The notes below the pieces were generated by a model that was not told the DNA's origin, ran no database searches, and saw only the letters and a program-made list of their open reading frames with translations. Position numbers and translations under genes: made by a program. From Chrysomallon squamiferum (Eukaryota > Mollusca > Gastropoda > Neomphalida > Peltospiridae), in NCBI GenBank assembly GCA_012295275.1, contig CM022665.1, positions 8,443,976 to 8,507,975 on the forward strand: a stretch of 64,000 nucleotides of DNA, in the 5' to 3' direction. How positions within the stretch are numbered: position 1 is the stretch's first letter; every line of letters begins with the position of its first letter. Of this stretch, positions 37,897 to 47,916 are shown piece after piece.

Positions 37897-38066
37897 CAGC
37901 CATTCTCAACCTTTTTTGGCTACAGCCCTTTTAGGAGTTCTTTTCAGTCTAGGGCCCTCTCACTTATAAAAGAAAAATATGAACAAACTGACAAATAACC
38001 TCTGTCTCAGATTTTCCAGTCTGTGGCCTTTCAAATGTGCTGTGTAGATCCTGTTGAGAATGGCTG
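37897..38066. mobile_element. Short hAT-like MITE (170 bp)
   Basis: Perfect 14-bp terminal inverted repeats, CAGCCATTCTCAAC at the left end and its complement at 38053-38066, bound a 170-bp non-coding element. The CAG...TTCTCAACC start resembles Charlie-type hAT termini. The 8-bp flanks GTTTAGTG and ATTTAGAG match at 6 of 8 positions, fitting an aged 8-bp hAT target duplication. Confidence 0.75.
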
Positions 38067-38366
38067 ATTTAGAGCTATATATTTTTAAACCTTTCTATAA
38101 TAAAGCATACATGAATGTAATTAATTAATACAATATCTGTGCAAAACTGCCTTGAGCATTCCTATACCATACAGATAGATGATTATTCTGCTTGGAATAT
38201 TATAGTCGCTGAATCGGTTTAGTTTCTTATCAGTTCCTTTTATATTAGACTATTTAATGAAAAATACAATATTTAATAAATATCATAATGAATTTACATT
38301 GATAAAAAGAAATTCTCCATAAAAATATTACTTCATCTGTATTTCTCAGTTCATACAGAGATGCTT

Positions 38367-38367
<1 letters not shown>

Positions 38368-38420
<53 letters not shown>
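38368..38420. repeat. (CA)n microsatellite
   Basis: About 26 CA units, followed after a short break by a few more to about 38435. Confidence 0.95.
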
Positions 38421-38425
<5 letters not shown>

Positions 38426-39985
38426 ACACACACACATCTTTCTAAAGAACATTATTTTAGACATAACATATTAATGATGTATTCTTACTTTTGATTTATT
38501 TATTAAAACTTTTTAAAATGATTTTATTACTTGTATTGTTTTTTGATTTCTTGATAACCGAGGCAGAAATATGTTAAGAAATATTCCAGTATTTTGGTTT
38601 TTGTAATACCATGTCTGGTAGTAGCCAACATGTTAAATGCTTTACGTTTGTGATTAGTGTTTTAGTACTTTTTTCAAATGAAAACGTATTATTTAATTTT
38701 TCTTTTCTTTTCTGAGAATTACATTTAAAGTTTTGTTCATAATGTAATAATGGTTACTGGACAAAACTTTGCAATCATGTCAATTAAATAGACAAAATGC
38801 TATCTGAACAGATTTTGCTGTATATAGACAGACAGATATATATTTCTGTTTGTGAATCTCTTTCTCTCTCTCTATTGTTCTATGTGTGTGTGTGTGTGTG
38901 CATGCGTGTGTAGAAGTGTGGTTTAGTCTGCCTCCAGTATTTTAATGTGAGAATTCAGTCACAAAATTTCCGCCTACTACTATAAATGCCTTTTTTATGC
39001 AATATATGCTAAATCCTCTATTATGCATCAGTTTTATTAGCTGTCTCAACCAATGTGTTTATTGTGAGATATTTAGGTTAAAAAACTGATGAAAGAAAAT
39101 AAGGCTAATTCATTGTTAAAGTGAAGGAGTAATTGAAAAAGAATATGGTATAGATTATAAATTTAGAATAATGTCATAAATTAATCAATAAATTAAAAAA
39201 ATAAGAAGAATAATTTTAAAAAATCTTAAATGGATTATTATGAACTATGTTCCTTTGCAGGTAAAACAAAAAAATTCAAGATAAAAAAAAAAATCCTGTC
39301 TGCAAGTTGTCTTAAATTTGGCTAAATGTTTTTTATTGCCAATATTATCAGAAAATTTTCATCTATAGATTTACAACACCAAAATATTATATACATAAAT
39401 TTCTGAATCACCAAACAATGAAAATTCTATTTTTTGTTTCATTTACTTTTTTAAATGTTTCAAATAAACAGTAATTGTTAGTCCCAACCCATAATCAGTT
39501 AACAGAGAATGTTAGTTTCAAAAGAACCTTTTCTTACACCTGTTATTAAAAATCAAACTCCCAAAGTCAAACAAAAAAAAGGGGGAAAAAAGAAAGAAAA
39601 CTCACTTCCTCAGTCCATTTCTGTCCATTTCACCTCTGGTCAACACTGTTAATCATCTAAAATCCACTGAACAACTCTGTAATATCAGAAAGTTAAAGTG
39701 TACAATTTAACACTGTACCTGCACGTTAAAACTAAGACTTTGTAGCAAACAGCGTATTACTGTTTATATATAGTTTACCTGCAAGAGAAACATTTGGGAG
39801 GAATGTTTTGGGGTTTGGGGTTCTGGGTTTTTTTTTTTTTTTAAATTAATAAAATAAATAGTAATAATTCTTTAACATTATAATCTGAATTTGCAGGTTT
39901 GATTCCCTATAAATTACTGACTTAATAGAGATTAAATTATAACTTCTGGAAGATATTTCTTTATAAAAAACAAAACAATTTCAAA

Positions 39986-40054
39986 TAAAGAATTAGTAGA
40001 TTAAATTTAATTTACATTAGAATCTACAGTGTAAATTCATCTACTAATTCTTTA
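39986..40054. repeat. Inverted repeat (potential hairpin)
   Basis: TAAAGAATTAGTAGAT (39986-40001) is exactly complementary to 40039-40054, and imperfect pairing extends inward around AATTTA/TAAATT. The loop is about 35 nt. It could be a MITE remnant or a transcribed hairpin; nothing else identifies it. Confidence 0.6.
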
Positions 40055-40261
40055 CAGGATATACTTCCCATATAACAATGTATGCTGGTATTAAATAATT
40101 TAAAGAGTTACTCAATATTAAATTGTAATTAACGATTTGAATAAATCAAAGAATATTTCATAACAATAAAATTATTCAGTTTTAGTTTGGGATTATGATA
40201 CCTGATAGAAAGAACTGCACATACAGAATGAAATTTACCAAAAAGAACTCCACACAATATG

Positions 40262-40263
<2 letters not shown>

Positions 40264-40308
<45 letters not shown>
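40264..40308. repeat. (TG)n microsatellite
   Basis: About 22 TG units in the gene-poor region. Confidence 0.95.
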
Positions 40309-40310
<2 letters not shown>

Positions 40311-42509
40311 AATTAGATAGATATAGATGCATAAACATTTATACACATTTACAAAGATATGAATGAAGTAAAGTATTTCTAAAAAACACAGTTATCATGT
40401 ATTCAATAAAAAGATTAACAATTCTGTTGTTTTTGTATTATTTTTAAATAGCCAGTAGTGTAAACAGCTTCTTGTAATTCAAAGTTTTCTAATTCACTGA
40501 TCCATCTTATATACTCTGTAACTTTCTTATTTCGATAATCATGTATATAATTCATGTTTGTTCAGTGGGGTTTTTTAGTAGGTTTTTTCTGAGCTTTTAT
40601 AATGTAACATTTGTAATATTCAACTTAGAGGTGAATTTTAATTTAAATAAAGCAATATAGCATAAAGGCTGTTTTAGCAGATGATCTATTCACATACATT
40701 TGTTTTGGCAATCAAATATTTGATATAGTGCCATGAAAGATACTGTGGATCCCTCTATACAGTATTTTCCAGTAAGTCTTCCCTAAACAGATATTTAAAT
40801 TAAAGACTTTGATATGTGCTTAAAAGTAAAAATTTATAATTACAAAAAATGTTATTTTTTAGCTCTATTCCATGTACTCCCATATAAAGCAGACGGCAAT
40901 GGAAATGTGTGAAACATAAGACTGAATAAGATTATTGATACATGTATGTGTGCAAAATATCATTACAAACAACAATGTAAATATCAGAACAGTCTTGAAC
41001 AAGTATCCAAAATGTACACATTTATTTTTTTAAATTTAAAGAGATGTGATTTACAATATATGGTAAAACCAGATTGCACACAGCAGAAACATATATCATA
41101 CAACTTAAATGTACAAGTTCTGCAATAATATTACACAATCCTTAAACAAAGAGCAATTCATTCAAAACATGTCAGTTGATAAAATCACATCACAAATAAA
41201 ATGTTTTAAATAAATATAATTTCATCATAAAATAATTAAAATTTATCATACAATTTATTTAATTCAGGATATTTTCATTACTTCTGTTTGTACTGATCAG
41301 AACACTATTTTTAATATTTATTTATTATTTATTGCTGCTTTTCTTAAAATATTAGAAGTGGCAAAGTGTTAGCCTATATCAGCAGTTGCCAGACATCTTA
41401 TTTCACTGACCTATTTGAAAATGCCATAAATATCTGAACACCCCAGTACAAAATATTATATTAAATACTTATAAATCTATTTTATGAAATGTTTTTGAAT
41501 AATAATGATTACAGTATTTATTTAACTATATTTTAAAAAACATTTTTATACTGGACTAAAATTTATTTTTAATGTAAAGGGTGGGCATGATGTCTTTTAG
41601 ACAAAAACTTTAGTGTCTGATGATTTGTAAGCTTTAATCATATGTCTCCTCTTTCTTCCAAATTCAGCATGTTTCACTGCTTAATCAGAAGTGCTTCAGC
41701 ATGGATAAATCCAGCTTCAAGTTATACCATGTAAAAAGTGGGAAATGCTGAATCAGAAGGTAGTACACTTGCACAAATTGTTGAATAATTATTTAATTCT
41801 CATTTTCTGCAAAATAATTTGGATTTTTTTTATTATTATTATTTTTTTTATTATTATTACTTTTAACTAATGCATTCAGAATGACTTATTTAACTTATTT
41901 TTTATTATTATTTTTTTTTATGACATGCAAATGATGGGAAATTTTAGATTCCATTTTCTTCTTCTTTCATCTACTGAATATTAAATCCTTTAACCCAATT
42001 TAACGCTCACCAACCCCGTAACGACCCTTTAGTTCTCATCGAACCCCAAAGAACAGCCACCGACCACTTAGGCAAACTCTGGTCTAGACTGATTCTGAGA
42101 ATACAATTACTATGGATTAGATTAGACTAATCATTAGTTAACACTAACAGCACTTGGTAAGGCTGGTTTAAAGAATGCTTCTGATTCTCAAAAAACAATT
42201 AAAACTCACTTCGTTGATTTATTTTTTCTCTCCACATTAATATTCTCTCTTTTACAGATATTCCTTTTAATTCCTTATAAAAAGATTAATTGCAAATAAT
42301 CTACATTTTCTTTGCTTTTTCTTTTTTCTTTTTTGTAGAAAACTTCACCTCTGCTTACAAACAAATTCGTGGCAGGAATTATTAGACTGTTACCGAAACA
42401 GATTGATTTGGCTGCTACGCTGGGAGTCTCGATCAACTCGAGACTCTTGTGGCGGAAACGAGGAATTAATGTTGTATTTAATACAGAAATAAACTAGCTT
42501 AGAATAAGT

Positions 42510-42511
<2 letters not shown>

Positions 42512-42549
<38 letters not shown>
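42512..42549. repeat. (CT)n microsatellite
   Basis: About 19 CT units, running into TGTGTGCGTG. Confidence 0.95.
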
Positions 42550-42554
<5 letters not shown>

Positions 42555-43479
42555 CGTGAAAACGCAAATCAGGCTATGGTTTGCATATAAAAGACATACA
42601 AATAATAATAATAATAATAATAATAAATTAAAATAGTATATTAAAACCAAAAGCTGAATAAGCTTAACTGCAGTCAGTGCCAGATTAAGGCATGGGTTTC
42701 TTGAGACAAGCAAAAAGTTATTTCTTATTCTTTAATTTTTCTCTTTTGAGTACCTGTAGCCCAAATGCCCATAAAATCTTAATCTGGTAGTGGAAACATA
42801 ATGTTTATATACAAAGAGAAGGCTAATGGAAAAAAACATAAATTTAGACAAAATTATTTGAAAAGAGGCGCAGCAAAATAAAATATTAAAAACCAATGGG
42901 GCATTAGAGAATTAAGACAGTTAAAAAAAATAATAAATAAATGACAAAAGTGATATGAAGCATTTCTAAAGACGTTTATTCGTTCATTCCGTCGTATTAT
43001 TAAAAAATAAATTAATTAATAATAATAATAGTAATAATAATAATGTTATTATTATTATTATTATAATTGAAAATTAAAATAATAATTTATAAAAATGAAA
43101 ATTTTATTTTTAATTATTCTTGTTATTATTTTTAATAATATTACTACCTCAAACAAAATGAGATTATTAATATAACTTTTGTAATTGTATTATTTTTGTT
43201 ATTTGTTAACTTTTGAAAATATTCATTACAATTATTAATTTTTATTATTATTTAATAAACTGAATCATAAATACATCGACGACAATGAGTCATATTTAAA
43301 AATACATGCATGCACCTTATTTACTGCAGGTGACATCTGAATTTAAATAAGTACGTGCTTATAACATGCGCATCATTGTAAACCACGTAAATAATTATGT
43401 GTGTTTGGAAGTGTGTGTGAGTGTGTGTATGTATATATTTAACAATGAATATTCTGTTGTCTGATTGCATTCTGCACAC

Positions 43480-44182
43480 AGACAATATCAGGGAATGATC
43501 TGGTACAGGAGGGCAAGTTCAGTCACGACCTCACAAATGTCAGATGCCGCTAACGAGACTCGATCGTATGACATCCATTCGCCGCACTCTCTTGGCTGAC
43601 AAACGTACACCGATACAACCTTGATGCATGTAGGTATGCACACCAGTTACAGCAATCTCCATTATCTTTAAAGGCCAACTATTCTTTATGACTATACCAA
43701 ACAAAAATCCTAGATTAATGTTTATCAAACTCCTACACAGTACGAGATTAAATATAATTAACAAATTCAGTAAACCTAATCAATAAACATTTATAAATCA
43801 ATATGTCCAAACACATAATAAGAACACAACCATTACAACATAAACAAAAATAATAATTAATAACAGTTTTGATGATTACGATAAAGAATATGATCGCTAT
43901 AGTAATAGTGATTATATGCTGCAATTAATAATAATCTCTGTGTAAAATGTTTTGAAACTCGCGAAAACAGCAGTCTACACGAATAGCGCCGACCTGTAAC
44001 CGTAGCATCAGGAAGTTTTTGTTTTGAACCTATATTTATTACCCCGAAGAAAGTCTAAGACCACGGCTCACCGATAACCTATAGAATTTACAAACAAGTC
44101 GGGCGTTTTGCGTTTTGCTAAGAATATTTTTCAAGGCTTGTGGCAGCAAGTGCTATAGATTGAAAACACAGACAAGTCGGAC
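43480..44182 (+). promoter_or_regulatory. Probable promoter and 5' UTR of the secreted-protein gene
   Basis: This 700-bp stretch is visibly richer in CpG (for example CTCGCGAAAAC, GCGCCGACC, GTCGGGCG) than the surrounding AT-rich DNA and ends at the ATG of a signal-peptide exon. A minus-strand donor-like site (TCG/GTGAGC, exon end 44072) would allow a divergent minus-strand first exon. No TATA box was assigned. Confidence 0.45.
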
Positions 44183-44687
44183 ATGAAGGAAATTGTTGTT
44201 TTTTCTCTGCTTATTCTAGCTGTTTCGGTTGCTTCGGATTTAATACGTTCAAATGGAGGTAACTGATGCGATTTAATTAATTACTTATAAAATTCAATAC
44301 GACGAAATGGTAAAAATATATAATTATTCACGGAAATATTTTATACGCATTGCTATCATTAGCCTAACTTAAGAAAAACAACTGGCCTTGCTGGCTTAAT
44401 GCAGTCGTTGATGTAAATACAAGTTTATAAGCAAAGTAGGCCTTTAATAAAACATGTATTTCACCATATTCTAAGATTTCAGTTATGTAATTTAGTTTTT
44501 ATTAATACATGATAAAATATTTTCAGTATTATAACAGAATAAAATATAAAAAAAAAACAATTCGTTTTGTTTTAAATTATATTCTGTCACATAATTATAC
44601 GCACAAACACACAAGATACGTACAACTCTTACGATTTTTATGCAGCAATATTTAATTTGGAAAAGTTTTTTCATTTTTCTTGCATTG

Positions 44688-44726
<39 letters not shown>

Positions 44727-45657
44727 TATTCAATTTTGTAAAAAAAAAAAAAAAAAAAACGAGTGTACTTTTTACATAATTAACTCATGCTTCCATTCTG
44801 AACGAATAACCTAGTTTGACTGACTTTGGTACGAACATCGAACAAATAACTTTCTTAGTTTTACACTCATAACAATGTAAGAAATAACGTATCCTGCTCG
44901 TATTAAAAACTACTGGGTAACAGCAAATCTGGCGTTCATGTTCTGTGGAAGTGATGGAAATGTTGCAACAGAGTAAAGCTATAATTTAAACCAAATGTTA
45001 AGAGATAATAAAAAGAGGAGGTTTTTTGAAAAAGTTGGCGTTTAAATTTATCAATAAAACTCCCTAGATCGGAAGCGGCGAGCAGTATGTACAGATTTAT
45101 GACAATTACTCCATATAAATAAAGTAAATTTGTCAGAAGCTTTTCAGTCTTTCTTTCTGTCTCTCTCTGCTTCAGACACATGGCAATAATGCATCAATTT
45201 GGCTGAAAAAAAAAAAAAAAAAAAAAAAATAATGTTTTAACTGTTTCTTTTAGAAATGAAACGTTAGAACAGTCGGAACTTGGTAGTCGTTGCATGCTTT
45301 GTAGAAGGACCATTTATAACATACTTTTATATTTTTCTTTTTTCTTATTCTGGCAATCCTAAAATCCTTATAAAGACTCGATAGATCCATATAGGATATT
45401 AAGGCAAACATTAAGTGCGCGTCTTCGAATTTGCGCTTTGAATGAATAAACTAATGTTTAAGGCATCAAACTATTTGGTGATTATTTGAGCATATCAACA
45501 CATTTTAAAAAATATTAATGTTTGTTATATAATAGAATTTACAAAAAATAAAAGTCTCTTTATTTCCTTTCTCCTACCCCTACAAATGGCATACTGCATG
45601 TCGATTCCGTATCTACCGAATCCTGAATATTGACTATTTATTATTATAATTATCTAC

Positions 45658-45689
<32 letters not shown>

Positions 45690-46782
45690 TTAATAAAAAT
45701 CTCTTTTGCAGGTGTTTATGGCGTGATTTTTCTTTTGTTTTTAGTAGGTGGCAGCACTGAGTGGGCGTTATATTTTGATATTTTAATTTTAATAAAAGAC
45801 AGATGAAGGTCTGTAATTGAGCACTTAGTGCAAGCTGGAGAGAAGGAGGACCGAACTTTTGATAAATCAGTCCTTCAAACGCAGATGAGTAGGCGTAACT
45901 CGTGAATTGTATTGTATATTGTGCTATTGTTGCTATGTATTTGTGCTTTTTAAATGAGTGCATGGCTGCACATTGAAAGACAATAGGCCTGTCTGCTAAT
46001 CGAAACAATATGCATACACATACGTATTTTAGAATAATTTTGTGATAAATAAAATTTTCAAAACGTAACCACACATGTATTATATTTACGTTTAGTATGT
46101 CACCAGATATACAGTACAGTCAGCTGTGAAAATATTTTTGTAATAAAACTCGTTATGTTTCTACAATATGCTTTCAGGTTTACTTTACAATAACATTGTG
46201 CAGCTACACTGCCTACGCATGTTAATATTATTTTGAAATGGAACTAAAATAAACATGTAATTTTATTAAAAAAAAAAAAAAAAAAAAAAAAATTAATTAA
46301 AAAAAGTTATAACTTTCATTTTACTAATATTACAGAAATCAACATTTAAAAAATTCTTCTTTTGTAAGGTGAGGATTTTTATATATAAAGAGTATTCTGG
46401 ACAAACTACAAAAATAACAACAACAAAATAATAAATAAATAGAACAGACTAGAATAAAAGAATAACAATAACAATAAAATTAACTTTACAAGCATTTTAC
46501 AAATATATATACAAATACCAACATTTATGAGTGTTTAACGTAAACTATTAAATATTTAATAATAATAGGAAAAGCCGGAAAGTATATTTTTATTGCTATA
46601 GCAATCAACTTATCTCTCTTGTTACTACTAATAATTTATAACGGTCACAACAATGCAGAAAGTATTTTTCGCTTGTTACAATTTTGCAATTATATTATTA
46701 GACAATTGCTCGATGTCATACAAAATATGCATAAAACGCTCTAGCACTCGTAATTCTATAGAAATGCAAGAATAAAACGGTT

Positions 46783-46859
<77 letters not shown>

Positions 46860-47238
46860 TAGTGATTTAAACGATTCGTTTGTTTTTGTTTGTTTTGAAT
46901 TATATATATATATATAAAGGTACCGGACCAATTATCCAGACTCTTTGGAGCCTGAGGAAGTCCAGATTTCTGGATTTTCCGGTTTTCTGGTACCAAGGCA
47001 TCTAAATACGTAAATAATTAGGCATAAACATTTTAAAATTAAAAACACTGACGATACACAACTGTGGCGACTCGACACGTAAACAAAGCGGCGAGTGAAT
47101 GAAAACCACGCGGCTTGAAAGAGTAGTTCCGGTCTGGTGAGGACAACACCCGCGTGCACGCTTTATGAAAATAGCGTCGGGAAAAAACTTCTGGTTTTCT
47201 GGTCTTTCCGGATTTCCGGACGCCAGATAATTGGTCCG

Positions 47239-47305
<67 letters not shown>

Positions 47306-47898
47306 GGCCCTATTTTAAGTTCTTTTTCGTATAATAATTTTTTTGCAAACAAACAATTTTGATATTAGAAATTAAATGTATATTATTATTATTATAGATG
47401 ACAGGCTTGTATTATATTTAAATTATAGGGACCAGTAATACGATGGTACGGGAGAACGTTTCGAATAGAGACACACACACTCTGGCTGGAATAAACGGGA
47501 ACGTGAATGAAACAAATAACGCTAGCAGCCGTTCACCATCAACATCGACATCGACATCAGCTTCGAATCAAAGACAGAGATATGGCAGAAACAGACAAAG
47601 GTATAGACCAAATAATAGTAGAAGTGGTTGGCATCGACGTCCACATCATTCTACACGTGCTTCGCAGACCTCACGACACGGCAGTGAGAATAGTTCGCGG
47701 CTTGGACGCAGGATACCGTCCCCTTTTCAGGACATCCAGACTGCAAACAATTTTCTATCCAGCAACATTCGCTCCCGCGTCATGCCAAACGAACGGACGC
47801 GTGAAAACAGGGCACTCAATGCTTTGATGGCTGAGGGTATGTGCGAAGTTTTCAACAAACATTTTTATCCCAATTCTCTTGGTGGACAATGTCTTTAA
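44183..47898 (+). CDS. Predicted secreted basic Ser/Asn/Arg-rich protein, unknown family
   Basis: Two exons, 44183-44258 and 47429-47898, join in phase (1 nt + 2 nt) to give 181 residues. Exon 1 encodes a textbook signal peptide: Lys at position 2, a hydrophobic core (IVVFSLLILAVSV) and a likely cut after Ser18. The mature part is low-complexity and basic, with five N-glycosylation sequons (N35, N52, N56, N88, N113), a Ser/Thr run (63-71) and clusters RQRYGR (74-79), RQRYRP (81-86) and LGRRIP (117-122). The C-terminal 20 residues are different: they hold the only two cysteines of the mature chain, C164 and C180. I recognise no family. Gly-Arg and Gly-Arg-Arg sites could be amidation/cleavage signals of a peptide precursor, but that is speculative. 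AATAAA follows at 47911. The evidence is the signal peptide, compatible splice phase and higher GC in exon 2; there is no transcript evidence. Confidence 0.65.
46786..46854. repeat. (TC)n microsatellite
   Basis: About 34 TC units uninterrupted, the longest dinucleotide tract of the window, immediately left of the pogo-like element. Confidence 0.95.
46923..47239. mobile_element. pogo/Tigger-like MITE
   Basis: CCGGACCAATTATC (46923-46936) recurs inverted as GATAATTGGTCCGG (47226-47239), a perfect 14-bp terminal repeat. Subterminal TTTCTGGATTTTCCGG-type motifs occur near both ends. The interior (47040-47180) is GC-rich compared with the host DNA and has no transposase. Terminal sequence of the form GGACCAATTATCC with CCGGA motifs resembles Tigger/pogo elements. 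The right end abuts a (CA)n tract, so a TA target duplication cannot be read. Confidence 0.65.
47240..47297. repeat. (CA)n microsatellite followed by TATATA
   Basis: About 28 CA units directly joined to the right terminal repeat of the MITE. Its translation produces spurious Cys-Val repeat frames on the minus strand. Confidence 0.95.
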
Positions 47899-47910
47899 AA
47901 TAGAAGAAAT

Positions 47911-47916
47911 AATAAA
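47911..47916 (+). terminator. Polyadenylation signal of the secreted-protein gene
   Basis: AATAAA lies 12 nt past the TAA stop codon. This is unusually close; further AATAAA hexamers occur near 48290-48310, so the 3' UTR may be longer. Confidence 0.45.

Larger units (their letters stand above)
33027..44182. other. Gene-poor region between SLC35B2 and the secreted-protein gene
   Basis: Eleven kb with no coding sequence I can support. It contains a SINE-like fragment (33690-33860), microsatellites (35611-35634, 36191-36213, 38368-38420, 40264-40308, 42512-42549), a hAT-like MITE (37897-38066) and an inverted repeat (39986-40054). The right end, about 43480-44180, has more CpG than the rest and looks promoter-like. 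Remote 5' UTR exon(s) of SLC35B2 may lie anywhere here. Confidence 0.55.
44259..47428 (+). other. Intron of the secreted-protein gene
   Basis: A 3.2-kb intron (GTAACT donor, TTATAG acceptor) holds TTA repeats (44690-44725, 45658-45690), poly-A runs, a (TC)34 tract, a (CA)n tract and a pogo/Tigger-like MITE. A 129-codon minus-strand open frame at 45685-46074 has no recognisable protein. Confidence 0.6.

Noticed and set aside
45713-45744. Possible internal exon of the secreted-protein gene (TTTTGCAG acceptor, GTAGGT donor)
   Set aside because: Its 32-nt length would break the phase between the two accepted exons.
45685-46074. 129-codon minus-strand open frame in the secreted-protein intron
   Set aside because: No recognisable domain, no splice or poly(A) context, and composition compatible with chance; kept only as a note.
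47002-47352. Minus-strand frames rich in Cys-Val repeats
   Set aside because: They are translations of the (CA)n microsatellite at 47240-47297 plus MITE sequence.
47507-47827. 106-codon plus-strand frame overlapping the secreted-protein exon
   Set aside because: It is an out-of-frame shadow; only the other frame joins the signal-peptide exon and ends in a cysteine-bearing tail.
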